Shown piece by piece: positions 1-10,093 of a stretch of 16,307 nt of DNA (position 1 is its first letter; each line of letters opens with the position of its first letter). Source of the stretch: Burkholderiaceae bacterium (lineage in GTDB: Bacteria > Pseudomonadota > Gammaproteobacteria > Burkholderiales > Burkholderiaceae_D); contig JAIELO010000238.1 of NCBI GenBank assembly GCA_019752915.1, positions 1 to 16,307 of the forward strand. The letters are read 5' to 3'. The translations under genes and the position numbers were made by a program. Under the pieces are notes generated by a model. It was not told the origin of the DNA. It saw nothing but the letters and a program-made list of their open reading frames with translations, and ran no database searches.

Positions 1-1262
1 AGCACACCGACGATTTCGCCACTATGCTGACGCGCGAACACGGCAAGACCTTTGCCGATGCGCAGGGTGAAGTGGCACGCGGCATCGAGATGGTGGAGTT
101 TGCCGTCGGCATACCGCAGATGCTGAAAGGCGAATTCACGGATCAGATTTCGCGTGGTATCGATGCGTGGTCGATGCGTCAGCCACTCGGCGTAGTGGCC
201 GGCATTACGCCGTTCAACTTCCCGGTGATGGTGCCGATGTGGATGTTCCCGGTGGCGCTGGCGTGCGGGAATACCTTTATTCTCAAGCCTTCCGAGCGTG
301 ATCCATCGCCGTCGCTGCTGCATGCGGAGCTGCTCAAGGAAGCTGGTTTGCCGGATGGTGTGTTCAACGTCATTCAGGGCGACAAGGTAACGGTCGACGC
401 ACTTCTCGAACATCCGGTGGTGCAGGCGGTGAGCTTTGTCGGTTCGACGCCGATTGCCGAATACATCTACGCCAAAGGCTGCGCAGCGGGCAAGCGCGTG
501 CAGGCACTCGGTGGCGCGAAAAATCACATGGTGGTGATGCCGGACGCCGATATGGAAATGACGGTCGATGCACTGATGGGCGCGGCCTACGGTTCGGCCG
601 GTGAACGCTGCATGGCGATTTCCGTGGTGGTCGCGGTGGGCGATGCGGGCGACAAAATTATCGATGCACTGGCACAGCGCACCGCTGCACTGAAAGTGCG
701 CGACGGGATGGCTGCCGATGCAGAAATGGGACCGGTGGTGTCGAGCGCCGCCAAGCAGCGTATCGAGCGCCTGATTAGTGAAGGTGTCGAGCAGGGTGCC
801 AAGCTGGTGGTGGATGGACGTGCTTTCGTGGTGCCGGGACGCGAGCAGGGCTTCTTTGTCGGCGGCACTTTGTTCGATCATGTGACGCCAGAAATGAGCA
901 TCTACAAGGAAGAGATCTTCGGACCAGTGCTGTGCATGCTGCGCGCGCCTGATGTGGGCAGTGCAGTAGCGCTGATCAACCGTAACGAGTACGGCAACGG
1001 GGTGGCGATTTACACCCGTGATGGTGGTGTGGCGCGCGAGTTCGTACGCCAGATTCAGGTCGGCATGGTGGGTGTGAATGTGCCACTGCCAGTGCCGATG
1101 GCTTTCAATAGTTTTGGCGGCTGGAAGCGCAGTCTGTTCGGCGATCATCATGCCTATGGTCCCGAAGGTGTGCGCTTCTATACGCGTCATAAAGCAGTGA
1201 TGCAACGCTGGCCGAACACCGCTAGCGCTGGCGCAGAATTTGCATTCCCTCAGATGAAATAA
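1..1262 (+). CDS. mmsA: CoA-acylating (methyl)malonate-semialdehyde dehydrogenase, 5'-truncated by the window edge
   Basis: An NAD- and CoA-dependent aldehyde dehydrogenase that converts methylmalonate semialdehyde to propionyl-CoA and malonate semialdehyde to acetyl-CoA with CO2 release. The frame is already open at base 3 and reads HTDDFAT before the first ATG at 24. That ATG is therefore internal; about 80 N-terminal residues lie outside the window (family about 500 aa, 419 visible). Seen, numbering from the ATG at 24: the PFNFPVMVP segment (63-71), the cofactor-binding FVGSTP stretch (138-143), ALGGAKNH (161-168), the nucleophile in GERCMA (Cys196, codon 609-611) and EEIFGPVL near the C-terminal third. 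These are typical of the MmsA/IolA branch of aldehyde dehydrogenases. It lies 14 bp before preT, so it is probably co-transcribed with the pyrimidine genes and completes carbon recovery from beta-alanine and beta-aminoisobutyrate. Exact substrate preference is inferred from this context. Confidence 0.93.
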   Translation, partial: HTDDFATMLTREHGKTFADAQGEVARGIEMVEFAVGIPQMLKGEFTDQISRGIDAWSMRQPLGVVAGITPFNFPVMVPMWMFPVALACGNTFILKPSERDPSPSLLHAELLKEAGLPDGVFNVIQGDKVTVDALLEHPVVQAVSFVGSTPIAEYIYAKGCAAGKRVQALGGAKNHMVVMPDADMEMTVDALMGAAYGSAGERCMAISVVVAVGDAGDKIIDALAQRTAALKVRDGMAADAEMGPVVSSAAKQRIERLISEGVEQGAKLVVDGRAFVVPGREQGFFVGGTLFDHVTPEMSIYKEEIFGPVLCMLRAPDVGSAVALINRNEYGNGVAIYTRDGGVAREFVRQIQVGMVGVNVPLPVPMAFNSFGGWKRSLFGDHHAYGPEGVRFYTRHKAVMQRWPNTASAGAEFAFPQMK

Positions 1263-1276
1263 ATCTCACGGAAACC

Positions 1277-2662
1277 ATGATGATCGAATCTCTCAAATAC
1301 ATGCCGCTTGCTAAGGAAGCCAATGCCACGCTGGCGAAACACTTCACCGATCTGGCGCCGCCACTGACCGAACGACAGGCAGCGATTGAAAGTGCACGCT
1401 GTCTGTATTGTTACGATGCACCGTGCACGCGCATCTGCCCATCCGAGATCGATGTGGCGGCGTTCATCCGCAACATCCATGACGGTAATGTGAATGGCGC
1501 AGCTGCCGGTATCCTGCAACAGAATATTCTCGGTGGTAGTTGCGCACGTGTCTGCCCGACCGAGATCCTGTGTGAAGATAGCTGCGTGCGCAATCACGAT
1601 GCCGAAGGCCAGCCGGTAAAAATCGGTCTGTTGCAGCGCTATGCGGTGGACCATATGTCGTTCACCAGCCACCCCTTCGAACGTGCTGCGTCGACGGGTA
1701 AGAAAATCGCGGTGGTCGGTGCTGGTCCTGCAGGGCTGTCGTGCGCACACCGTCTGGCGATGCTGGGCAATGATGTGGTGATCTACGAGGCCAAAGAAAA
1801 GTCCGGTGGTCTGAACGAATACGGGATTGCGAAATACAAGCTGACGGATAACTTCGCACAGAAGGAAGTCGATTTTCTGCTGGAGATAGGCGGCATCGAG
1901 ATCCGTCATGGTCAGACGCTGGGCGGCAATCTGCAACTGAACGATCTGCATGCGCAATATGATGCGGTGTTCCTCGGTCTGGGGCTGGGCGCCAGCAAGC
2001 AGCTCGGTCTGACCGGTGAGGATGCGCCGGGTCTGCTGGCAGCAGTGGACTACATCGCCGCCTTGCGTCAGGCGGAGGATCTGAGCACGCTGCCCGTGCC
2101 GGCACGTGCAATCGTGATCGGGGCCGGCAATACCGCCATCGATATGGCGGTGCAGATCCAGCGCCTCGGTGCGGAAGAAGTCACGCTGGTGTACCGGCGC
2201 GGTTTCGAAGCGATGAGCGCGACCGAACACGAACAGCACATTGCGATGGAAAATCAGGTGCGCATGCGTACCTGGGCGCAGCCGCAACAGGTACTGCTCG
2301 ATCAGGCAGGCCGCGTGCGCGGGATGCGCTTCGAAAAAACAGCCCTCAGCAACGGCCGTCTGGCTGGTACCGGCGAGACCTTCGAGATTGCCGCCGACGC
2401 AATCTTCAAGGCCATCGGCCAGAGCATGGACGAAACGAGCATCAGTGATCCACTGGCGAAGACGCTGCAACGCGACGGTGACAAAATCCACGTCGACGCG
2501 CAGTTCCGCACAGTGCTGCCGCGTATCTACGCCGGTGGCGACTGTGTGGCGCCCGGACAGGATCTGACCGTACAGGCGGTCCAGCACGGAAAACTGGCGG
2601 CCATCGCCATTCATCACGACATGCAAACATTAAACACTGCACTGAAAGCGGAGGCCCAATAA
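1277..2662 (+). CDS. preT: NAD-dependent dihydropyrimidine dehydrogenase, subunit PreT (Fe-S/FAD/NAD)
   Basis: The electron-input subunit of the two-subunit dihydropyrimidine dehydrogenase. It takes hydride from NAD(P)H on FAD and passes electrons through Fe-S clusters to PreA. Seen, 461 aa: N-terminal Cys42, 45, 50, 54 and Cys93, 99, 103, followed by Gln120. By analogy with mammalian DPD these give one cluster from C42/C45/C50/C103 and a second from C54/C93/C99 plus the unusual Gln ligand. Next come an FAD Rossmann motif GAGPAG (148-153), a second nucleotide motif GAGNTA (282-287) and the C-terminal flavin-site GGDC (420-423). It is about 50 residues longer than E. coli PreT. ATGs at 1277 and 1280 are both possible; GGA at 1270-1272 suits the second slightly better. 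It overlaps preA by one base (TAATG), implying translational coupling. A GltD-like oxidoreductase role is the alternative, but the adjacent preA decides it. Confidence 0.94.
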   Translation: MMIESLKYMPLAKEANATLAKHFTDLAPPLTERQAAIESARCLYCYDAPCTRICPSEIDVAAFIRNIHDGNVNGAAAGILQQNILGGSCARVCPTEILCEDSCVRNHDAEGQPVKIGLLQRYAVDHMSFTSHPFERAASTGKKIAVVGAGPAGLSCAHRLAMLGNDVVIYEAKEKSGGLNEYGIAKYKLTDNFAQKEVDFLLEIGGIEIRHGQTLGGNLQLNDLHAQYDAVFLGLGLGASKQLGLTGEDAPGLLAAVDYIAALRQAEDLSTLPVPARAIVIGAGNTAIDMAVQIQRLGAEEVTLVYRRGFEAMSATEHEQHIAMENQVRMRTWAQPQQVLLDQAGRVRGMRFEKTALSNGRLAGTGETFEIAADAIFKAIGQSMDETSISDPLAKTLQRDGDKIHVDAQFRTVLPRIYAGGDCVAPGQDLTVQAVQHGKLAAIAIHHDMQTLNTALKAEAQ

Positions 2663-3954
2663 TGGCTGATCTGAGCATAGAATTCTGCGGCATCAAATCG
2701 GTCAATCCGTTCTGGCTGGCGTCTGCGCCACCGACCGATAAGGCCTATAACGTGGTGCGCGCTTTTGAAGCCGGCTGGGGCGGCGTGGTGTGGAAAACAC
2801 TGGGTGAGGATCCGGCAGCGGTCAACGTGTCGTCGCGCTATTCGGCGCACTATGGCAAGAACCGCGAAGTGCTCGGCTTTAACAACATCGAGCTGATTAC
2901 CGACCGTTCGCTGGACATCAATCTGCAGGAAATCACCCAGGTGAAGAAGGACTGGCCGGATCGCGTCATCATTGTCTCGCTGATGCTGCCGTGCGAAGAA
3001 AAACTGTGGGCCGATATTCTGCCGAAGGTAGAAGCCACCGGCGCAGATGGTATCGAACTCAATTTCGGTTGCCCGCACGGTATGCCGGAGCGCGGCATGG
3101 GCGCGGCGGTGGGACAGGTGCCGGAATACGTGGAGATGGTGACGCGCTGGTGCAAGACCCATAGCAAGCTGCCGGTGATCGTTAAGCTCACGCCGAACAT
3201 TACCGATGTGCGTGCACCAGCGCGCGCAGCCAAAGCCGGTGGTGCCGATGCGGTCTCGCTGATCAATACCATCAATTCGATTACCCATCTCGATCTGGAT
3301 CAGATGGTGGCGTTCCCGATTGTGGGCGGCGCCAGTACCCACGGCGGCTATTGCGGCTCGGCCGTGAAGCCGATTGCGCTGAACATGGTGGCGGAGATCG
3401 CCCGCGATCCGGCCACTCGTGGACTGCCGATCTCCGGCATCGGTGGCATCAGCAACTGGCGCGATGCGGCCGAATTCATGGCGCTCGGTTCCGGTTGCGT
3501 GCAAGTGTGCACGGCGGCCATGCTGCATGGCTTCCGCATCGTCGAGCAGATGAAAGATGGTCTGTCGCGCTGGATGGACGAGAAGGGCTATGAACATATC
3601 AGCGACTTCGTCGGCAAGGCAGTACCGAACACCACCGACTGGAAATACCTGAACATGAATTATCAGGTGATCGCGCAGATCAATCAGGACGACTGCATCA
3701 AGTGCGGCCGCTGCTACGTGGCCTGCGAAGATACCTCGCACCAGTCGATTAACCAGTTGATCGATGCGGCCGGAGTGCGCACCTACGAGGTGAACAAAGA
3801 CGAGTGCGTGGGCTGTAATCTGTGCGAGATCACCTGTCCGGTGCAGGGCTGCATCACCATGGTGCCGCAGGATACCGGCAAGCCTTATATGAACTGGACC
3901 CAGGACCCGCGTAACCCGCGCGCAGAGCTGGTGAAAGCGACTGAGACGGCATAA
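2662..3954 (+). CDS. preA: NAD-dependent dihydropyrimidine dehydrogenase, catalytic subunit PreA
   Basis: The catalytic subunit, which reduces uracil and thymine to 5,6-dihydrouracil and dihydrothymine in the cytoplasm. Seen, 430 aa: an N-terminal dihydroorotate-dehydrogenase-like FMN barrel with the active-site loop NFGCPHGMPERGMG, whose Cys137 matches the catalytic Cys of mammalian DPD. A GIGGISNW phosphate-binding loop of the barrel follows. The C-terminal ferredoxin domain carries two 4Fe-4S motifs, Cys345/348/351/355 and Cys382/385/388/392. Length is close to the usual 410-430 aa. The ATG overlaps the preT stop by one base, and an AGCGGAGG ribosome site lies inside the end of preT (2647-2654). 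PreT and PreA together correspond to the single-chain eukaryotic DPD. The in vivo direction is degradative if the rest of the operon is a guide. Confidence 0.96.
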   Translation: MADLSIEFCGIKSVNPFWLASAPPTDKAYNVVRAFEAGWGGVVWKTLGEDPAAVNVSSRYSAHYGKNREVLGFNNIELITDRSLDINLQEITQVKKDWPDRVIIVSLMLPCEEKLWADILPKVEATGADGIELNFGCPHGMPERGMGAAVGQVPEYVEMVTRWCKTHSKLPVIVKLTPNITDVRAPARAAKAGGADAVSLINTINSITHLDLDQMVAFPIVGGASTHGGYCGSAVKPIALNMVAEIARDPATRGLPISGIGGISNWRDAAEFMALGSGCVQVCTAAMLHGFRIVEQMKDGLSRWMDEKGYEHISDFVGKAVPNTTDWKYLNMNYQVIAQINQDDCIKCGRCYVACEDTSHQSINQLIDAAGVRTYEVNKDECVGCNLCEITCPVQGCITMVPQDTGKPYMNWTQDPRNPRAELVKATETA

Positions 3955-3959
3955 GGGCG

Positions 3960-3998
3960 CCTGCCGCAACTGGGTACGGAACTTGCAACGTTGGCAGG
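3960..3998 (+). other. Intra-operon hairpin between preA and the permease gene
   Basis: CCTGCC at 3960-3965 pairs with GGCAGG at 3993-3998. The stem extends inward through AAC (3968-3970) and GTT (3990-3992) if a GC bulge is allowed, leaving a loop of about 19 nt. No U-run follows, so it is not a convincing intrinsic terminator. It sits in the largest gap of the operon (70 bp) and ends about 15 nt before the permease ribosome site. It could protect mRNA ends or modulate expression between the enzyme genes and the transporter. This is inferred from sequence alone. Confidence 0.35.
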
Positions 3999-4012
3999 AT
4001 AGTTAACCTGAT

Positions 4013-4016
4013 GGAG
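4013..4016 (+). promoter_or_regulatory. Ribosome binding site supporting a GTG start
   Basis: GGAG eight bases before the GTG at 4025. It supports this non-ATG start, since the first ATG of the frame lies inside transmembrane segment 1 (Met38) and would remove the conserved N-terminal tail. Confidence 0.7.
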
Positions 4017-4024
4017 ATAGCCCC

Positions 4025-5506
4025 GTGAGTGATTCAATTTCTGGCAACACGCAATTGTGGAACGAAGATCTGGCGCCGACCACACCAGCGCAGCGTACCT
4101 GGCGCTGGTATCACTTCGCCGCCCTGTGGGTGGGGATGGTGATGTGCATACCGGCTTACACGCTGTCGGCCAGTCTGATCGAAGCGGGCATGTCGGGCTA
4201 TCAGGCGGTGCTGACGGTGTTTTTGGCGAATGCCATTGTGCTGTTGCCGATGCTGCTGATCGGCCATGCCGGCACCAAGTACGGGATTCCGTATGCGGTG
4301 CTGGCGCGCGCCTCGTTCGGCACCGCCGGTGCACGCCTGCCAGCGTTGATGCGCGCCATTGTGGCCTGCGGCTGGTACGGCATCCAGACCTGGTTCGGCG
4401 GTCAGATGATCTACACCTTGCTGGGCGTGATGCTGGGTGGTGACTTCGGTGGCACGGCCATCGCAGGGCTGGGTATCAATGGCGGCCAGTTACTGTGCTT
4501 CCTTGCGTTCTGGGGCATCCAGTTCTGGTACATCGTGCACGGCATGGATGCGATCCGCAAACTGGAAACCTATACCGCGCCGCTCAAGATTCTGATCTGT
4601 TTCGTGCTGCTGGGATGGGTCTATAACAAGGCCGGTGGTTTCGGTGATCTGCTGTCGGCGCCTTCCCAGTTTGTCGATGGTGGCAAGAAGGCTGGTCAGT
4701 TCTGGTCAGTGTTCTGGCCATCGCTGACGGCGATGGTGGGCTTCTGGGCCACGCTGGCGCTGAACATTCCCGACTTTACCCGTTTCGCCCGGTCGCAACG
4801 CGATCAGGTGCTGGGGCAGTCGGTAGGCTTGCCGGTGCCTATGGGACTGCTGGCCATGATGGCGGTGATCGTTACGTCGGCGACGGTGGTGCTATACGGT
4901 AAAGCGATCTGGGACCCGGTCGATCTGGCGAGCCGCATGACGGGTGCTGCGGTGCTGATCGCTTTGCTGGTGCTGCTGATCGATACGGTGTCGGTGAATC
5001 TGGCGGCCAATCTGGTGGGGCCGGCCTATGATTTCTCGTCGCTGGCACCGAAGCAGATTTCCTACAAGGTGGGCGGTTACATCACGGCCGGCATCGCGAT
5101 ACTGATGATGCCATGGAAAATACTCGAGTCGACCCAGGGCTATATTTTCACGTGGCTGATCGGCTACTCGGCACTGCTGGGACCGATTGCCGGTATTCTG
5201 ATTGTCGATTACTACCTGGTGCGCAAGACGGAACTGAATGTGACGGAACTGTATCGCGACAATGGCGTGTATTCCTATGGCAGTGGCTGGAATAGTGCTG
5301 CGCTGGTGGCGTTTGTAATCGGCGTACTGCCGAACATTCCCGGCTTCCTGAATGCGGCCTTCCCGGCAGCTTTCCCGGACGTCGGCGATGGATTCAAAAC
5401 GATTTATACCTATGCCTGGTTTGTGGGAATTGCGATTTCTGCCGTGGTGTATGGCGTAATGATGAAGGGTAGGGCGCTGCCGCTGGCGCAAGCAGCCCGC
5501 CCGTAA
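4025..5506 (+). CDS. NCS1-family nucleobase/hydantoin permease
   Basis: Inner-membrane cation symporter of the nucleobase:cation symporter-1 family, predicted to bring uracil, thymine or a related dihydropyrimidine/hydantoin into the cell for the neighbouring enzymes. Seen, 493 aa with about 12 hydrophobic segments. The helix-3 motif ACGWYGIQTWFGG places Trp117 and Gln121 at the numbers of the substrate-binding Trp and Gln of the hydantoin transporter Mhp1. GFWATLALNIPDFTRFA (239-255) is the helix-6 family signature with Trp241 as the likely second stacking Trp. SVNLAANLVGPAYD (323-336) carries the helix-8 Asn residues. The start is GTG. It lies between preA and dihydropyrimidinase in one operon, which argues for pyrimidine rather than purine or allantoin import. 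The exact substrate cannot be read from the sequence. Confidence 0.92.
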   Translation: MSDSISGNTQLWNEDLAPTTPAQRTWRWYHFAALWVGMVMCIPAYTLSASLIEAGMSGYQAVLTVFLANAIVLLPMLLIGHAGTKYGIPYAVLARASFGTAGARLPALMRAIVACGWYGIQTWFGGQMIYTLLGVMLGGDFGGTAIAGLGINGGQLLCFLAFWGIQFWYIVHGMDAIRKLETYTAPLKILICFVLLGWVYNKAGGFGDLLSAPSQFVDGGKKAGQFWSVFWPSLTAMVGFWATLALNIPDFTRFARSQRDQVLGQSVGLPVPMGLLAMMAVIVTSATVVLYGKAIWDPVDLASRMTGAAVLIALLVLLIDTVSVNLAANLVGPAYDFSSLAPKQISYKVGGYITAGIAILMMPWKILESTQGYIFTWLIGYSALLGPIAGILIVDYYLVRKTELNVTELYRDNGVYSYGSGWNSAALVAFVIGVLPNIPGFLNAAFPAAFPDVGDGFKTIYTYAWFVGIAISAVVYGVMMKGRALPLAQAARP

Positions 5507-6922
<1,416 letters not shown>

Positions 6923-6927
6923 ACAAT

Positions 6928-6933
6928 AGGGAG
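6928..6933 (+). promoter_or_regulatory. Ribosome binding site choosing the ATG at 6941
   Basis: AGGGAG lies 7 bases before ATG 6941 but only 4 bases before the in-frame GTG at 6938, so the ATG is the preferred start of the amidohydrolase gene. Confidence 0.65.
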
Positions 6934-6940
6934 TAGCGTG

Positions 6941-8176
6941 ATGAGTGAAATGCGTATCAATGGCCAGCGTCTGTGGAACGCGCTGATGGAACTGGCGCAG
7001 ATCGGTGCCACGGCCAAAGGCGGCGTGAAGCGGCTGGCGCTGACCGATCTGGATAAGCAGGGCCGCGATCTGGTGGTTGGCTGGGGACGTGAGGCCGGTA
7101 TGTCGATCACGATCGACCAGATCGGCAATGTGTTCATGCGCCGCGACGGCACCAACAATGCGCTGCCACCGGTGATGACGGGCAGTCATATCGATACGCA
7201 GCCGACTGGCGGCAAGTTCGATGGTAATTACGGTGTGCTGGCCGGGCTGGAAGTGGTGCGCACGCTGAATGATCTGGGCATCCGCACCGAAGCGCCGATC
7301 GAGGTCGCTTTCTGGACCAATGAAGAAGGCTCGCGCTTCGTGCCGGTGATGATGGGTTCAGGCGTGTTCTGTGGTGCCTTCTCGCTGGAGACCGCCTATG
7401 CGGCGCGTGATACCGAAGGCAAGAGCGTGGGCGAGGAACTGGCACGGATCGGTTACTTAGGCGATCAGGTGCCCGGCGATCATCCGATCGGTGCGTATTT
7501 CGAGACGCACATCGAGCAAGGTCCGGTACTGGAAGATGCTGACAAGGTAATCGGCGTGGTGCCAGCGGTGATGGGTCTGTCGTGGTATGACTGCGTGGTG
7601 CAGGGCATGGAAGCGCATGCCGGTCCGACGCCGATGGGCTTGCGCAAGGATGCGCTGCAGGTGTCGACCCGCATCATGCAGGAAGTGGTGGCGATTGCGA
7701 ACCGCTATCCGCCGTATGGGCGTGGCACGGTGGGCATGGTGCAGGTGTTCCCGAACAGCCGCAATGTGATTCCGGGCGAGGTTAAATTCAGCATCGATCT
7801 GCGCAATGTGAACGAGCAGCTGCTCAATACCATGCACGAAGAAATGCTGGCGTTTATCGAGCAGACCCGCAAGGACAGCGGCCTGTCGATCAGCATCGAA
7901 CGGGTATCGTATTATCCGCCTTGCCCCTTCCATCCCGAGTGTGTGGATGCGGTGCGCAATGCCACTGCGAAGCTCGGCTATTCGACGATGGATGTGGTGT
8001 CTGGCGCAGGGCATGATGCGATCTACGCAGCGCGACTGGCGCCATCGGGCATGATCTTCGTACCGTGCAAGGACGGCATCAGTCATAACGAGATCGAAGA
8101 CGCCAAGGCCGAGCATCTGGAAGCTGGCTGCAACGTGCTGCTGCACGCAATGCTGGAACGCGCCAGAGTGGTCTGA
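6941..8176 (+). CDS. pydC: M20 Zn-dependent hydrolase, predicted N-carbamoyl-beta-alanine amidohydrolase (beta-ureidopropionase)
   Basis: Predicted to hydrolyse N-carbamoyl-beta-alanine or N-carbamoyl-beta-aminoisobutyrate to the beta-amino acid, CO2 and NH3, the third step of reductive pyrimidine catabolism. Seen, 411 aa from ATG 6941: metal ligands His83 (GSHIDT), Asp94 (GGKFDGNYG), Glu129 after catalytic Glu128 (NEEGSRF), His190 (THIEQGP) and His382 (GISHNE). The dimer-interface His226 in HAGPTPMG is also present. This is the hydantoinase/carbamoylase branch of M20, which also contains allantoate amidohydrolases and L-carbamoylases. The motifs do not separate these activities; the assignment rests on position directly after dihydropyrimidinase, in a gap of 18 bp. 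It is the last gene of the operon and is followed by a terminator. The symbol follows usage in Pseudomonas and is less certain than the reaction. Confidence 0.9.
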   Translation: MSEMRINGQRLWNALMELAQIGATAKGGVKRLALTDLDKQGRDLVVGWGREAGMSITIDQIGNVFMRRDGTNNALPPVMTGSHIDTQPTGGKFDGNYGVLAGLEVVRTLNDLGIRTEAPIEVAFWTNEEGSRFVPVMMGSGVFCGAFSLETAYAARDTEGKSVGEELARIGYLGDQVPGDHPIGAYFETHIEQGPVLEDADKVIGVVPAVMGLSWYDCVVQGMEAHAGPTPMGLRKDALQVSTRIMQEVVAIANRYPPYGRGTVGMVQVFPNSRNVIPGEVKFSIDLRNVNEQLLNTMHEEMLAFIEQTRKDSGLSISIERVSYYPPCPFHPECVDAVRNATAKLGYSTMDVVSGAGHDAIYAARLAPSGMIFVPCKDGISHNEIEDAKAEHLEAGCNVLLHAMLERARVV

Positions 8177-8231
8177 AGACCGGCGTTATTGCTGGAGTGG
8201 CGCGCTGACAAGTCCGCGCCAAACAGTGAAT

Positions 8232-8269
8232 ACGGCAGCACGGCATCTGGCCGTACTGCCGTTTTTTTT
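8232..8269 (+). terminator. Intrinsic terminator of the pyrimidine operon
   Basis: A 13-nt left arm ACGGCAGCACGGC (8232-8244), loop ATCTG, and right arm GCCGTACTGCCGT (8250-8262) pair with one C/A mismatch, followed by an unbroken run of eight T (8262-8269). This is a strong rho-independent terminator for plus-strand transcription. The T-run overlaps the stop codon (complement of TTA, 8268-8270) of the convergent uraD-allC gene. A second, weaker inverted repeat TGGCGCG/CGCGCCA (8198-8204/8215-8221) lies just upstream. Confidence 0.9.
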
Positions 8270-10049
8270 AGCGGTACTGACGCAGGAAGTCGAGCAGTAC
8301 CCGCGCTGCCAGATCGGCATCATCGGCCGTCATGGTTTCCAGCGGATTGTGGCTGATGCCGCCGTTACCGCAACGGGTGAATAGCATGGCGACATCGGTA
8401 ATCGCCGCCATCGCCATGGCATCATGACCCGCGCCGGACAGCAGTTCGAAGCTTGGCAAGCCGACGCCTTCCACCGCCTGCGCGAGCTGCTGCATCAGGC
8501 GTGGTGCGCAGGGTGCTGCTGCGGCATCGACAATGGATTCGAGGCTGAATTCGATCTGGCGGCGTGTGCAGATCTGTTCTATGCCCTGCAGAATATCGTG
8601 GACGGCAGCCAGACGCACGGCATCATCGGCTGCACGGATATCGAGCGACAGATGGCAGGCGCCCGGTATCACGTTGACCGAACCACCCGGCACCTGTAGC
8701 TGACCGACGGTACCGACCAGTGCTGCTCCCTGCGCGCAGCGCTGTTCGACCAGCAGCACGATTTCTGCTGCGGCGGCGGCAGCATCTTTACGCATGGTCA
8801 TCGGGGTGGTGCCGGCATGGCTGGCCAGTCCAGTGAGTTGCACCAGATAGCGCGAGCTGCCGGCAATCGCCGTCACCACGCCGAGCGGCAGATCGCGTTC
8901 CAGCAGCACCGGCCCCTGTTCGATATGCACTTCCACGAAGCCGAGCAATTTTGCGGGATCACGCGCGATTGCGCCGATGGCATTGACATCATGGCCAGCG
9001 GCGACCAGAGCCTCACGCATGCTGATGCCGGCAGCGTCGCTCTGCTCCAGCAAGGCTGGATCAAAGCGTCCGGTGATGGCATTACTGCCGAGGAAAGTGC
9101 TGCGGAAGCGCACCCCTTCTTCTTCTGCGAAGCCGACCACTTCCAGATGATAGGGCAGGCGTTCGCCGCGCTGGTGCAGATGGTTGACGATGGCAATCGG
9201 GAGCAGGATGCCGAGCCGGCCGTCATACTTGCCGCCGTTGCGCACCGTGTCATAGTGCGAACCGGTCATCAGGGTCGCAGTTTCGGCAGTATCTCCAGCA
9301 GCGGCAGCCCGATATACGCCGACCACGTTGCCGACTGCATCGATGTGGGCATCCATACCGGCTTGCTGCATCCATGCCAGCAGTTGCGCGGCGGTGCGCT
9401 GGTGGGCTGGCGTCATATAGGCGCAGGTCAGATCGAAGTCGGCGGCGTCGCCGTCGCCGTGACTGACATCGCTGATCGCGCCAATCTGCTCACTCCATTG
9501 CATGATCTGCGGGCCGAACTCCAGCGTCACGCCCAGCAGGTCGTTGAGGCGCAGTTCGGCGATGCGTTTAATCTGGCGCAGGCATTCGGCAATTTCATCG
9601 GCACGCTGGTTTTTCAAACGCCGGCTGAAGGTGGCGATGATGGCGCGGCGCGTCAGTCCCTGTCCGTCCGGACCTTTGACGGCGAGGATGAAGGGGAAGC
9701 CGAAGCGGGCGTTGTAGTCGGCGTTCAGGCGATGCAGGGTGGCGAATTCCTCGGCGCTGCACAGGTGCAGGCCGGACTTGGCCTGTTCGTGGGTGGATTC
9801 GGCGGTGAGCTGGCCACTGACGGCCGCTTTGCCGGCCAGTTCCGGGTGAGCGCGAATCAGGCCCAGTTGCTCGTCCAGCGTGGCGCTGCTGACCACTGCC
9901 TGCAAGGCCTGCTTCAGGGCCGTTACGCTGGCGTAGGGGCGACCCGCAGCGGCGCGCTCGGGGATCCATGGCGAGTGTTCGTAGATGCCGCGCAGGCGGT
10001 CGATAAAGGTCGCGCTGTCGCAGCGATTCAGGTCGGATAATGTGCTCAT
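8268..10049 (-). CDS. uraD/allC: Bifunctional fusion: OHCU decarboxylase (UraD) plus allantoate amidohydrolase (AllC-type M20)
   Basis: A 593-aa protein joining two enzymes of urate degradation. Residues about 5-170 match OHCU decarboxylase, which turns 2-oxo-4-hydroxy-4-carboxy-5-ureidoimidazoline into S-allantoin; the RAHPELAGK motif places the catalytic His at 68 and THEQ a Glu at 88. Residues about 178-593 are an M20 amidohydrolase with ligands His265 (GSHYDT), Asp276, Glu311 (AEEEGVRF), His375 (VHIEQGP), His567 (GISHNP) and His411 (HAGTTPM). It is best read as allantoate amidohydrolase, giving ureidoglycine, NH3 and CO2. The two steps are not consecutive: allantoinase acts between them. 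A weak ribosome site precedes the ATG. It lies 79 bp downstream of the LysR gene on the same strand and converges on the pyrimidine operon. An L-carbamoylase or ureidopropionase specificity for the C-terminal half is less likely. Confidence 0.9.
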   Translation of the reverse strand: MSTLSDLNRCDSATFIDRLRGIYEHSPWIPERAAAGRPYASVTALKQALQAVVSSATLDEQLGLIRAHPELAGKAAVSGQLTAESTHEQAKSGLHLCSAEEFATLHRLNADYNARFGFPFILAVKGPDGQGLTRRAIIATFSRRLKNQRADEIAECLRQIKRIAELRLNDLLGVTLEFGPQIMQWSEQIGAISDVSHGDGDAADFDLTCAYMTPAHQRTAAQLLAWMQQAGMDAHIDAVGNVVGVYRAAAAGDTAETATLMTGSHYDTVRNGGKYDGRLGILLPIAIVNHLHQRGERLPYHLEVVGFAEEEGVRFRSTFLGSNAITGRFDPALLEQSDAAGISMREALVAAGHDVNAIGAIARDPAKLLGFVEVHIEQGPVLLERDLPLGVVTAIAGSSRYLVQLTGLASHAGTTPMTMRKDAAAAAAEIVLLVEQRCAQGAALVGTVGQLQVPGGSVNVIPGACHLSLDIRAADDAVRLAAVHDILQGIEQICTRRQIEFSLESIVDAAAAPCAPRLMQQLAQAVEGVGLPSFELLSGAGHDAMAMAAITDVAMLFTRCGNGGISHNPLETMTADDADLAARVLLDFLRQYR

Positions 10050-10093
10050 AGCCTAGTGTAGCCTGTCCTCTCTGTGCCGGTATATGCGCGCCC

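Noticed and set aside
24..26. ATG at 24 as the true start of the dehydrogenase
   Set aside because: The frame is open to the window edge and the preceding residues fit the family. The visible 412 aa would be about 80 short.
1250..2626. Long open frame antisense to preT (over 450 codons), and similar long antisense frames opposite preA, hydA and polB
   Set aside because: Translations are rich in His, Arg and Gln with no recognisable domain. They mirror the codon bias of strongly supported genes on the other strand.
8817..10040. Plus-strand open frame of about 400 codons opposite uraD-allC
   Set aside because: The minus-strand frame has clear UraD and M20 motifs with all catalytic residues. 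The plus-strand translation has no family signature and is explained by codon bias.
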